NCBI GenBank assembly: GCA_964019425.1
Contig: OZ025784.1
Location: 558,001 to 622,000 of the forward strand
Source: Flectonema sp. DT1601
Lineage: Eukaryota > Euglenozoa > Diplonemea > Diplonemida > Diplonemidae
Length of the DNA stretch: 64,000 bases
Direction: 5' to 3'
The position numbers and the translations under genes are program-made. Shown piece after piece: positions 1 through 12,800 of this stretch. The notes beneath the pieces are model-generated. The model had not been told where the DNA came from, did no database searches, and saw only the letters and a list, made by a program, of their open reading frames with translations. Every line of letters starts with the position of its first letter. Position 1 is the first letter of the stretch.

Positions 1-687
1 GCAGTGCTAATAAACGTTTATTTCAAGAAGCAAGGAGACAATGTGAAGCTCCGTAACACAAATTTCGCAAAAACAGTACCAAGTGACAGATAACTGAGTT
101 TGCACAAACACACTGAAGTCAGAAAAATAGTAGTCTACGTAGGTAAGGGAACAAAAAATAAGGAAAGCGTTGAGGCGATCACATCCCTCGCTATGATTTA
201 GGTGATAAACCCAAAGGGGTAAGTAAGGTTTTTTTTTATTAAATTTGTTTAAGAGAAGAATTCTCTTTGTTTTTAAATTATGTTACAACGCACACGGGAA
301 GATTACTCTGCACAAACAGACCCTGATAACCTTGATCGGTTTAGTGTCATCTCCCTAAACGGAAGACAAAACTCAACATCTCCGATTGTTAGCAAAATTT
401 GTTTTCAAGCAGTTTAATGCCTCCCCTCAGTCAAAAAATAATACATATGGGCACTACACCCGACGATGATCAAGGAGCCGCGTCCACCGGGTGAAAATGA
501 CCCTTCGTGAGAAATGATACCCCGGAAAAAATAATTTTTAAAAATTGGGGGAGAGAAGCCCTCGATTCTCACTACCTTAACAGAAGAAGATTATTTCCCT
601 TACCTTTTCAGTTACTAAAATGATTTTCATTGCTGCGGCGAAACTACGCGCTCGCATGCAAATGCCGCAGAAAACCGTCTTAAAACC

Positions 688-718
<31 letters not shown>

Positions 719-2315
719 ACATCAATATATGATTATTGTTCTTTTTATTTTCTGCACTTATCTAGAAACCGACAAATGTGCAAAGTACTAAATGAAAGAC
801 AAAGATCAAAAGGAGATTACTGACAAATCTTTATCACTGGAAAGAGGGAACGGAAAGTCTTTTTTTTTTTCAATAGCCCGTAGCATGTATTCCGTCCTTT
901 TCCAGATAATTTTGCATTATGCCAGCCTTATGATGGGATATTTTAGTTTATATAAATAAATAAAAAAGAGACCCTTCTTCACGATTTTTAATGACATATG
1001 AGACAACAATATAACCGCACCACACCCCCGACTTGTAGGACGAAGAAAAGAAGGAAAACCAGAATAAAAAAACAGATAAAAAGGAGGAAATATGTTTTAT
1101 GAACCTCTACGGAACACGATGATGGACAGAACAAACATTATAATTGTTTTTTTTTGTTGTTGTTGTTGTTGTTGTTGTTGTTTTGTTTTGTACACAAAAG
1201 AAACTCACAAAGTTCCAATCGCGAGCTCCTTGCCAAGAGGGAAAGAGAGAACGGGGGAAAGAAAAAAAAAAAGAAGAAAAACAAATAAAAATCTTTATTT
1301 GTTCACAAACCTTTCGCAATTTTTTTTTTTTATAAATTTTTCAATAAAACGTTTTTCTGTATCAAGACTAAGCTGATCAAAAAAAAAACAATAACATTTC
1401 CGTATCTACCACATCTACATTTATCGACCCTTGAAAGCCAAACCCACGGAAAAGCTCCTTGGAGAGGCCGTTATTGCACACAAACGTTCACTGGAATCAA
1501 CACGTACTGAAAAAACGTTTTCATTACGCCTTGAAATACTTCTCTTGGCAACGTCATCCAGTTCAGAGATGCATCATTTTTTTTTTTTTTTTTCACTTGA
1601 CAAGAATGATCCCGTCAATGAAAACCTTTTTTTTTTTTTGATACGTCCACCCGCTCTAGTTGTCTAATGCCACACAAGATAATATCACTGACGACTCAAC
1701 CAGAGGGTTGCTGACACTATTTCTATTCTAATTGCTGGAACACAAAAAGAACCCGTTTTTTTTTTTTTTTTTAAAATAAAAATAAAAATTTATAAAAAAA
1801 ACAGAAACAGTTATTGTAAAACACTAGCAAACAGCTTAATTCTGAGCAGTAGTTCGTAAAAAGCAGGCAACAAAGAGACCGATTCTGCCGCCACTGTGCC
1901 GCTTAAAACAAAGCCAACACTCTCATGTGAAGTTGGGTGTTAAAAATTTAGGGAACGGAGCAAGAAAGATCCGCTGGGTTTTAGAAAAAGAAAACTAAAA
2001 AAAAAAAAACTAAAAAAAACAAAAACAAAAAAAGAATTACACGAAGAAGGTTAATAAAACATGAACTATAAAAACAGAAAAAAAAAACGAAAATTAAATA
2101 AGATATTTATAACTGACTTGGATGAGGTTCATGGGCGCACCTAAAATTTTTGCATTGTGCTAAAACCTTGTTGATTGGGTGGTAAGAAAAAAAGAAGAAA
2201 ACACTGCCAACACCAAATATCAGAAAGGGGTGAATAAAAATTGTACTCTGCGGGACCTATACAGGGACCGCAGGATGGGTGCTGTGGAAAGAGAACAGAA
2301 ACGGAAGAAATAAAA

Positions 2316-2349
<34 letters not shown>

Positions 2350-2782
2350 CAAAAAAAACTTCAGAGACCTCAAAGTCTTATGCAGAGTACAGCTTTTACA
2401 AACAACTAAAATTACCAACATTTGTTGTAGACTAGCAACAATGGATTACACTGCGTTGTACGTGCTTTTATTCTCAAGAAGAAAGATCTGGGGTGGCATA
2501 CGAGCACGTATTTGTGATAAAGAAGATTCGTTAATTTGTTTGATTTGACGAGGTTTAAGCAAATAAATAAATAATTTCTACATTTGCATATCTTAGATAA
2601 ACTGTTCAGATTGCCGTGGGGGTCTGTGAATGAATAAAAACTCTCTCTGAGAGTTGGATCTTTTTTTTTTTTTAATAATAAAAAAAAAAAAAGAGATTTT
2701 TCATCATCATCATGACTGCAACAACAACTGTTCATTTATATACCAACGTCACTTATTGATGATCACCTTACTAATGCTACCC
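1..2782. other. AT-rich intergenic region, no gene seen
   Basis: No reading frame here has the composition of the neighbouring genes; the open frames are short and consist of homopolymer translations. The sequence holds many A or T runs of 10-30 nt (for example about 690-714 and 2317-2347), a (GTT)n run near 1157-1181, and a 14-bp perfect palindrome at 9-22 (AATAAACGTTTATT). The right end is the 3' flank of the 7TM gene whose stop is at 2783. Confidence 0.6.
2639..2655. other. 7-bp inverted repeat 3' of the first 7TM gene
   Basis: AACTCTC and GAGAGTT are separated by a 3-nt loop, about 130 nt downstream of the stop codon at 2783. It could be a 3' UTR stem-loop or a transcript-end mark. Chance occurrence is possible. 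Confidence 0.35.
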
Positions 2783-5700
2783 TCAGTAAATAAGGAATGA
2801 ATATTGATCACCTCCAGCACTACTGCCAGGGGTTGTATTAAAACTTCGCCTGCTTTTCAATGGACTCGTGCTTGGAGTTTGCAAGTCCTTGGCTTGAATC
2901 TTAACTTCTGCTGGGAATCCATGACTGTCTGACCATCGAGTCATTTCGTTAGGCCATCTACCGTCAGCTGGGTCAAGACTAACGATCCTAGTGCTTGCCT
3001 CTCCGTATCCTTCACGGATTTCCCAATTATCACCCTTACGACGGATAGATGAAATGCCGTTCGACCACACAGCTGATCCTCCTCTCATTGAATCAAACTT
3101 ATAAGATCCTGATAAAGATGTTGCATCTCCTGCGACAGTAATACCTAACGTTTGAGGCATTGCTGTTGGTTCACTCAGTAATGATCTGGCCCTTCCTGAC
3201 CTCTTCAAAGGAAAAGATCCACCCAAGGGGTTGCTGGCTCTCCTATTTGGAGATGAAACAATGTCTCTTCCTCCCGACATGTCTCTCAGACTTGTGAATC
3301 CCTTTCTCGTCAGGGACGATGCCGCCGCTGATCGTAAACTCAAATCAGTTTGCTCTCCACTAGAAACGCTGTCAACTTTCTGAATCGAAGGTTTTGCAAA
3401 GCTTGGAGTTTCTCCGTATGTTAGTAATAAACTAACATTTGACTCTTGTGGTTTCTGGGAATTAAGCGAAGCACCGAAACCTTGTTCCTCATCGTGTTCT
3501 ATATCTTTCGCTTCTGTGAGTGGAACATCCATCTCAGGATCTGATTCTGTCCATTCCATTTGTTGCAAACGTTGTCTTCTTCCGCTGCAAATGACGTAGC
3601 CTTCTGAGAACAGGTCCAGCACGGTCTGTTTATTGTTGTCTTTATTTTGCTTTCAAACGCTTCAACAGAAATCGAACAAAAGAAAAAAAAAAAACAATAC
3701 GCACCTTAATCATGATAAACACGGTTGCTACTATAAGCCAATTCTGACCTACTGAAAACGCGTCATGGTCGATGTCCTCGGAGTAGAATCCAATGGCAAA
3801 GCATGTTAATCCAACAGACTGGTTTTTTTTTTTTTTTTTATATATTTAATTATTTATTAGAAAGTGAATGCAAGTCACAATTTCGTTGCAACATAAAACC
3901 TACCCAAGGTTTATTTTCGTAAATTAAAAAAATCAAACCTGAGAGAGATTGATACCCGACGTCAAAAAGATATCACGGGGTCTGCAGTATGGTTTCTTCC
4001 AAGCATCAAGAATGAATAATCCTAACAAGATAAATGAGCACATAAGCCTGACATTACCACACGACTTCATAGTGGGAGTGTATGGCACTTTCGCCAAAGA
4101 TAGAAACAGTGAACTTCCAAACATCGAGTAGACGTGAGTTGCGTGGTTTTGTTTGTACGAAGCAATCATTGTTTTGTACCTGTTGACCCAGTGGTGTTCT
4201 TTTCTTCTTGAAACCCATTCCCCTGGTCCGATTATAAATTTAATTATTGGATGGCGCTCAACATCATCAATTCGATACTGTTTTTATTTGTTTCATTTTC
4301 TTTTTCTTTTGTACTTTAACTTACGACTAACACAAAACTTAAAAATAAAACCAACATACCCTTCCATTTAAAGGAACGTCTTTCTTGATCTGTCTAAATA
4401 CCCAGACTGGCACAGCAAGGCAGAATATCAGTCCCGCGACACCAGAAACAATGAAATCAGCCATGTTCTGCTCTTGAGGATAAGCCACTTGTCTAGCAGC
4501 TGCATACGTAGTTCCTTGGTACAAGAATAAGAAAACGAACAAAGCACACGATGGGAATCTAAGAAGACCCGACGACTCAACGTAGTTTTTTCCAGTTTTT
4601 CCACATGGAAGGTAAACAATGACTCCAATTACCACAGCAGCTATAACTGTAAAGATTACTGACAGCATTAAGTTTCCTAAAACAGCTCCAGCAAAGATGG
4701 AATCGTGAATCGATATCCCAGTTGGGTGAAGGACAAACGGCATCGTCTCATTCCTCCATTCATCTTTCGAGACACAACTCGTGTCAGCAATAAACGCCAA
4801 CTGCGTAGCAGAACCCGCAGCTCCCGTTAAAGCTGCGGCTCCAACAGCAGCAGTTGCCGCAGCAGCAGTTGCCTTCTGCACTTCCTCTGACACTACCGAA
4901 GAAATAGGTACAGTTGTCGGCATCGGTGTTTGTGGAATAGAAGTTGGTGACATTGTCGGTACAGTTGTCGGTGCAACTGTTGGAGTATCAGTTGGAGGAG
5001 GAGGAGCAAAAGTTGGTACAGCTGCTAACTGGGGTACTGCAGTCGGTGCGACTGTTGGTACTGCTGTCGGTGCCGTTGGTACCGCTGTTGGCGCTTCTGT
5101 TGGTACTAGTGTTGACGCAGTAGGAACACTTGTTGGCACAGCAGTCGGGACCGTTGGCACCGTTGTTGGGACTGCCGTGGGGACAGCCGTCGGTACCTCC
5201 GTTGGAACTCCCGTTGGAATCGCAGTAGGTACGTCTGTCGGGACGTCTGTCGGGACAGCAGTAGGTACGTCTGTCGGAATCGCAGTTGGTACGTCTGTCG
5301 GGACAGCAGTTGGTACGGCTGTCGGGATGGCAGTTGGCACGGCTGTCGGGATAGTAGTTGGCACGGCTGTCGGGACGGCAGTTGGTACGGCTGTCGGGAT
5401 AGTAGTTGGCACGGCTGTCGGGGTAGTAGTTGGCACGGCTGTCGGGACGGCAGTTGGTACGGCTGTCGGGATGGCAGTTGGCACGGCTGTCGGTACGGCA
5501 GTAGGTACGGCCGTCGGTACGGCTGTCGGCACAGCAGTTGGTATTGCTGTTGGAATTGCAGTCGGAACCGCCGTAGGCACGGCAGTTGGTACCGCTGTCG
5601 GCACTGCTGTTGGTACTGCTGTAGGAATCGCCGTAGGAATAGCAGTTGGAACCGCTGTCGGGACAGCTGTCGGGACAGCTGTTGGCACTGCCGTGGGAAT

Positions 5701-7256
5701 TGCTGTTGGAACCGCTGTAGGCACAGCTGTCGGAACAGCTGTTGGTACCGCTGTAGGCACGGCGGTGGGAACAGCTGTTGGCACTGCAGTAGGTATAGCA
5801 GTTGGAACTGCTGTTGGCACGGCTGTCGGAACAGCTGTTGGCACCGCCGTTGGTACGGCTGTTGGAACAGCTGTCGGCACCGCCGTTGGCACAGCTGTCG
5901 GAACTGCAGTCGGTACTGCTGTAGGCGTAGCCGTTGGGACGGTTGTTGGAACTGCAGTAGGCACAGCTGTAGGTACTGCTGTTGGGGTTGCAGTAGGTAC
6001 GGCCGTCGGTACAGCAGTGGGCACAGCTGTTGGAACAGCCGTAGGCACAGCGGTGGGTACGGCGGTTGGCACTGCTGTTGGCACTGCCGTTGGAACCGCT
6101 GTAGGCACAGCTGTTGGAACAGCTGTAGGCACAGCAGTAGGCACAGCGGTAGGTACGGCAGTTGGCACGGCTGTGGGTACGGCGGTTGGCACGGCTGTCG
6201 GCACAGCTGTGGGTACGGCGGTCGGCACAGCAGTTGGTACAGCTGTGGGCACGGCTGTCGGCACAGCTGTGGGTACGGCGGTCGGCACAGCTGTAGGCAC
6301 AGCTGTTGGAACAGCTGTAGGCACAGCGGTAGGTACGGCAGTCGGCACAGCCGTGGGTACGGCGGTTGGCACGGCAGTCGGTACAGCTGTGGGCACGGCA
6401 GTCGGTACAGCTGTGGGCACGGCAGTCGGAACGGCAGTAGGCACAGCTGTGGGCACGGCCGTTGGTACGGCGGTTGGCACAGCTGTGGGAACTGCTGTCG
6501 GGATAGCCGTCGGAATTGCTGTAGGTACGGCAGTTGGAATCGCTGTTGGAACCGCCGTTGGAACAGCCGTCGGTATTGCAGTCGGTATTGCCGTCGGCAC
6601 GGGAGTCGGAGGAGCTTGAGTAGGACACTCGCAAGTACTGGTTCTCGGGTCAGGATGACCACCACCTACGGTACCGCTGTTGGTTTGTTTAAGTTATTCT
6701 TTCGATGATCAATATAAGAATACTGAACTACTAAATAGCTAAGAAGTAAAACATACCCAGTACAGAAGTCATCACAAGACAGACACTTCAAACCATAAAA
6801 CCCAGCAATGCATACGTACGCAACATCAACAGGAAGCATTGTTGTTGAAGCTGTTGGTAAGTTACCTGCCATCATGTCACATGAAGTCATACTTTGACCT
6901 GTTGCAGCATCGCCAACTGAGAGAGAGAATGAATAGTCGCACACAGCACCGGTACCGCTGTACAAGTTCTGTGGCATCCCTACTGCTGCTGGTCCAGAAC
7001 ATAAGGGAGCCAAAAGGTTGGCTAGAGCCATAGAACCACATCCATCAGCCTTTAGTATAAGTGCAATATTACAGTCACTACCCATAGGAAGGCAAGGTCT
7101 TCCAACAAGTTCTAAATACGATAATCCAATCCCCTTCCCTTGCATTAAGAAATCTATGTAGACTGTGGGATCGAATGCGTTGAAGTCCATTCGAATCAAC
7201 TCAGCACCCCAGCAAGTGAGAGTGCAGCATAGCAGTGCAATGACTCTCAGTAACAT
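2783..7256 (-). CDS. 7TM surface protein with Pro-Thr (PTAV) stalk and W-rich cytosolic tail
   Basis: Five exons (7256-6757, 6676-4360, 4277-3939, 3818-3705, 3625-2783) join in frame to about 1370 residues. A clean signal peptide (MLLRVIALLCCTLTCWGAEL) starts the protein. A Cys-containing ectodomain of about 150 residues follows, then a long mucin-like stalk of PTAV tetrapeptides suited to O-glycosylation. An Ala-rich linker precedes about seven hydrophobic segments (roughly 825-855, 870-895, 905-927, 986-1005, 1012-1032, 1042-1064, 1072-1096), and a cytosolic tail carries a W-rich domain (about 1240-1340). The gene is paralogous to the one at 9900-15350: linker, TM block and exon lengths match (339 and 114 nt exons are identical in size). 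The likely role is a cell-surface receptor or adhesion protein; ligand and signalling mode are unknown. It is not a recognised GPCR family. Confidence 0.85.
5100..6620 (-). repeat. 12-bp tandem repeat encoding the PTAV stalk
   Basis: More than 100 tandem 12-nt units encode Pro-Thr-Ala-Val, with PTAI, PTDV, PTTV and PTSV variants towards the membrane-proximal end. The amino-acid pattern is nearly uniform while third codon positions vary freely between units, as expected if the protein sequence is selected. Because 12 is a multiple of 3, several other frames on both strands are also open across the array. Confidence 0.9.
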
Positions 7257-9899
7257 GTTGTGTGAGGTCTGTGGAATAACGGAAAATATTAAATACTTTT
7301 CTGTAATCAGTCTTCACTGTGTCATGTCTAGAGTCCGCTTGTGAACCATCATCATCGCAAGAAATAGGGTACATCTGTGTTCAAGAAGAAAATATAATTT
7401 TTTGATGTGGGAATAGCGAATAAAATACTTTTTTTTTTTTTTTCGTTGGTTGCTATCGAATCAACGAATTCATCGGCCGGATTATCAAAACAGAAACAAA
7501 ACTTAGAATGTAAAAACAGGGTCCATGCCCAACTTATCATCACAACCTCACTGCTACACCAGAAGGTTGACGCGTTTGTTGGGAAGGGAAGGCTTTGTGA
7601 TATATTTATTTATAAAGTCAAAAAAAAAAAATCTGAGTTTTGTTTGTTTTTTTTTTTTGTTTTTTTTGCTTTTTGCTTTGCCTTGTTTTGGTTGCCTGCT
7701 ATAACCGATGTGGAGACCCTTCCAATCAAGAAAACAGCCTACTTTATGATGATTTCCAACGCCAACAAGTATTTTGATTATAATTATATCCCGCCTACGA
7801 GATTCTTCACATGCTGACCACCCCCAGCAGTAAGGAGCAGAAAAGTTTCGATTAACTCTAAATCAGTTCTCTACATCATTCTGAATACTAGAGTATGAGA
7901 ATACGTAAATGAAATGATAAAGAGAAAATTAAAATTAAAAAAAAAAAAAAAAAAAAAAAAGAGTAAAATAGTTTCTATTTAGAAAAAAAAATAGTAGTCA
8001 CCTTCAGACTTGCAACAACTCACATCTAAAAATACAGCCTGCTAGAGTCTGAGAATAGCTGCTCGTATGTTCAACACACAAAGAGAGCTAAAAAAGGGAA
8101 TAAATTTTGAATTGCAGTCTTGTTGATATCCATCCCGACGAACAAGAGAGGAGGGAGCATACTTACAGTAATAGTGATGTAAACATATTCGTGGTGTATT
8201 AAAGTTTTCCAACCAGACGATGGGTTGTGGGGAAAAAGTTTTTTTTTTTTTTTTTTTTTTTTTCAGCTGGATAAGTAAACCGATATGGGATCAACGATCC
8301 CATTAAATCAGAATTCACTTCAAGGACTTTATAAAACTTAATAGAAAACGGGAGAAAAAAAAAAAAAAAAAAAAAAAAAAACCAGAACCCAAACAAAACT
8401 AAGCAGCAACAGCAGGAAGAAAGTTCACAAAACACGACCTCACCGTTTTTTTTTTTTTTTTTTTTTCAAAAGATAAGGTTCACGGTTAATTTTTTTCTTT
8501 CCTTCGATTTTATTTATATTAACTTACCCTTAAAGTTATAGTAGTAGCACATAAACCGTGAAATAAGAGATTCACTACACTGAAATAGAAATCTCTATCA
8601 CAGCATTAAACGTAAACGTAGCCAAGTAGTGTGACTGTGAAAGGGACGCAATGCAAACCTACTAACTTGTTTCGTGTTTTAGAAACAAGTTCTCGGATTT
8701 GAATTCCAACTCGCAAAAATTGTTGCGCAAAATAAAAGAGAAAAAAAAAGTCGCGCTGAAGAATACCATTTGCAGGTCGAAAGAAATAATAACAATTAAA
8801 AATGGATTATTTGTAATCGGCCCTGCAAAAGTAAAGAAAAAAAGTAAGAGAGAGGGATACACAAAATCCTTCCTCCAAGCACATAAATTGAAAAAATATC
8901 AGGCTAAAGCTGCGAAACATAACTCCATCATCGGACTCGCAAGTAACGGAGAGAGAGGGGGTTTTCGGGAAAAAGCACCACACTCTGTAGCTTTCCTTTT
9001 CTATTGACCAGAAGTCGAAGACTGGAAAAAAAACTAAGAAAGGTCGGCTTGACTTTTTCCAAAGAACAAAAAAAAAAAAAAAAAAAAAATAGTGGTTACA
9101 CAATGTACCACATATATAACCAATTTCATCGAAGGATGCAGTGACGTGTTCACCTTTGAGAGGAATTAAGAGAGTAGTCAGGGGGGTAGATTCGACAAGT
9201 TTTTCTCCTCTGGGGGTAACTTACTTGATACTATGATTAAGTATAAAGCAACTTAAATTTTCTCCTCTGGAGGGAAAAAGAAAGGGAGACGCACACACTA
9301 CCCAAATACTGCCTAACTATCAAAAAAAAAAAAAAAAAAAAAAACATCGGTTCGAACACAAACAGTCATTTACTAATATTCGTAGCCATGTGTAAACTCC
9401 GTGTCCAATTAAGTACTCAGATTAAAGAAACTCGTGCTGTTCTTTTTTTTTTTTTTTTTTTTTTCTTCTTCTTTCCCATCGCCATTTGACACTGCGTTGT
9501 GAGTGTGTCAACGGATTGAAAAAAAAGGAAAAAATACACGGTTTTTAAAGATTTTCAAAAAAAAAAAAGGAAAATAAATTCGTCGTTTTTCTTTTTTTCT
9601 TCTTTTTTTCTTCTTTTGTGTGTTCACAACAACGATGACTGATAGATTTAATTAAAAAAAAAAAAAAAAGAATTACTAACATGTAAACAACAAGAAAGAA
9701 ATCATTAATAAAAAAATGGACTATTTTAACCTATTTTTTTTAACGAAAAGTTTAAAAGGGTATAAAAAAATTATTTCAAGAATTGAGAGGCACATGAAGA
9801 AAACCGCAGATGAAAGAAAATGAAAACACATTTTTATAGAGAAGGCGACTTGTTTGACTGTTTGTCAACAGTCAGCTTTCAAAGTGGTTGAGAGAATAT
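7257..9899. other. AT-rich spacer between the two 7TM paralogues, no gene seen
   Basis: About 2.6 kb without a credible reading frame. It contains repeated long T or A runs (near 7430, 7940, 8240, 8355, 8445, 9070, 9320, 9440). A possible splice acceptor (TTCCACAG) lies 12 nt upstream of the ATG at 7256 and may belong to a 5' UTR intron or a trans-splice site. Confidence 0.6.
9855..9874. other. 8-bp perfect inverted repeat 3' of the second 7TM gene
   Basis: TGACTGTT and AACAGTCA flank a 4-nt loop, 26-45 nt beyond the stop codon at 9900-9902. This is the second strongest stem near a gene end in the window. It is possibly a 3' UTR structural element; no function is shown. Confidence 0.4.
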
Positions 9900-12800
9900 C
9901 TACACAGCCACACCAGACAGTGGTGTTGCTTTCCCTCCCGGGGTAGCAGAGCCAACAAATCTAACATAGCGAGGAACTCCTAAAGTCGGAGTCTCTCCTC
10001 GATGTGCATCAAACACAAGATTGGAACCTCTACCAGAAGTATCTATCGGGCTCATTGGAATAATTGGAGCATTCCAGTCTTCTGGAATCCACTGTGTTCG
10101 CGACCGAGATCGGGGGACTGGAGTAGATCTGTTGGGACTGAGAGGGAATTGAATTTGTTGAGAATAATCAATTCGGATGTTCACATCACACGGGAATCCA
10201 CTTTGATCAGACCAAGAAGTCATTTCATGTGGAAGCCTATTGTTGTGACGCTCATCAGATACGATTTTAAAATATTCTCCTCGATTCTCTTGTAGCTCCC
10301 AACGACCTCTGACTTGTCTTAACGTCCTATTACCGTCAGACCACGAAGGACTACCAGAACGCATTCCATCAAATAAGTAAGATCCTGAAAACACATTCGC
10401 GTCATTCAACCCGTCTACGTCGATCCATAACATTTGAGGGAAAGGATGGTATTCAGCTCCTCTACTTAAAGGTTGATTTGAATATAAACTATCGTTGTCA
10501 GATATCTCATACACAGTGTATCTCCTTGGTCTTCTTGACTCTCCCTCACTAGATATTGATGTATAACAGACGTTATCATCTGCATAGCATTGCCTCTCAG
10601 GCATCATCTCCATCGTAATCGATTTGCTTGACCATTCTAGTTCCTGAAGACGATCTCTTCTCGCAGTCTTTATCACATATAAAAAGGTTATTAAATCCAA
10701 TATCGTCTGTTTTTTTTTTTTTTTTTTTTTTTCGTTGATGACCTAATTTAATAATAACATCATTACAAACCTTAATGACCAAGAATATCAATGCGATCAT
10801 AATAAAGATCCCACCAATGTCGAATGCAGCGTCTGTTAGGTCTTCTGAGTAGAAACCTTTTGCAATACAAATTAACCCAGCCACCTGTTATTGTGTGTTA
10901 CTAAAAGAACAAGAAGGTATTCACATAACAGATATTGTAAACAGAATACAAACCTGAGATAAATTAATACCCGAAATGAGGTATATGTGAGTAGGTTTAC
11001 AGTAAGGTTTCTTCCACATGTCTAGGAGGAACGCCGCGAAGAAAACTCCAGCACACGCCAATCTAACATGGCCACATTGAACTAATGATTCAGCGAAACG
11101 AACCCTTGCGACAGACAACAGCAGTGATACTACAAATTGACTACAGACAAGAGTTGCTGTTACCTCCCTGTAAGATGAGATTACTGTCTTGTATCTCTTC
11201 ACCCAGTGAACTCTTTGAGTAGCTGACACCCACTCTCCAGATCCAATAAAGAATGACATAAATCGGTTCTGCTTCATATCATCAACGCGATACTGTTGGT
11301 GTTGTTGTTGTTGCCAGTCAGTGCGACCATTAACAAAGTATAAAATAAACATACCCGAGCAGTCTCTGGAACATCCCTACGAATGATGTTGTATAACTTC
11401 ATAGGAACAGCAACACATATCAGCAACACGAACCCTCCGAGAATGTCAACACCCTTTCTATTTGGATACGCTATAAGTCTTAGAGCAGCATACGTAGTAC
11501 CTTGATATAAGAACAAGAAAACAAACAACGGAAGAGAAGGAAATCTCAGTAAACCTGACACGTCAAGTGTTTGAATGAAGTGAGAACATTTTAAAAATTT
11601 CTTTAGAGTAAAGCAGATGAATACAAATGAAAGAACAATCAACAGATTACCAACTATGGCTCCAGAAAAAGAAGATCCCCAAACTGTTAAACGAGTCGGG
11701 TGAAGGATAAAAGGAAGTGTTTCATTATCCCATTCCTCTCTTGTACGACATGTGATATCTGCTACGAATGCTAGTTGACTTGCTTGTCCTGCTGCAGCAC
11801 CTGTTAAGATAGCAGTTGCTGCTGCTGCTGTTGCTGTTGCTGATGACGCAGCCTCAACCCGATCTGATACTTTATCAACATCACTCGGTGGTGGAACTTC
11901 TGTGACTACTGCAGCTAACGGTACACTAGTCTGAGGTGATTCTGTTGAAGGTGATTCAGTCTGATTAGCAACTAGTATTGGAGGAGAGTCTGTCGGGATA
12001 TCTGTTTCATTATTTACAACAGGAACACCCGTAGGTGAACCAGTTACCAATCCTGGAGCAACAGTCTGAGGTACAATTACATTCGGTGATGGAGTTGGGA
12101 TAACAACAGGAGACATTGTATTTACAACAGGAATCGATGTCGGAATATTCGTCAACGGCACCTGTGTTGGTACCAACGTCATAGGAATAGCAGTTGTTGG
12201 CACAGCTGTTGGAGCCAACGTATCCTTTGGAGCATCACAGCAAACAGAATTGATACAAACACCCTTAACGCATAATATTGTTTGAGGACTTCCTTTTTTA
12301 TAACCAGTGACACAGCTGTATGTATCGCAGTACCGATTTTCACAACAAGTCGATTCTGTGCATCTTCCAACTGAACAAACCAACAATCCAGGATTTGGTC
12401 GCAGAACACCTACAGAACATTGAAAAAGAGTACAAAGAGGATTACAACAAGTGGCATCATCACAACCAGTCGGGTCACATGTTATGGTGGAAGGCAATGA
12501 TTTTAAAACAGCACTACCAATACAGCTGTAGGCATCACATCGAGGAAGAAGATCACAACAAACTTGATTAGAACATGACCCCGTCGTACAAAAGATACCT
12601 TGCGGTGAACCTTTAAGAATAGAACCTGAAGGACAAGTATAACCTGAACAGGGAGGGTAGCAGCATATATCTGTTGTACATCCTTGAACGAAACACTCAA
12701 TAAGATCTGGACGTGATTTTTCCGAACCCGCAGGGCAGGCAACAGACGGATCATTGCAGTACATCGTATTACAACAAGTATTTAAGTCACAACCTGATCC

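Noticed and set aside
4781-6619. 612-residue plus-strand open frame of VGTA repeats
   Set aside because: It is the antisense shadow of the PTAV coding repeat: the 12-nt period keeps several frames open. It has no independent start context, splice sites or domain.
8199-9103. Several open frames in the spacer between the 7TM genes
   Set aside because: They consist largely of Lys, Phe or Asn runs from A/T homopolymers and lack splice partners and conserved motifs.
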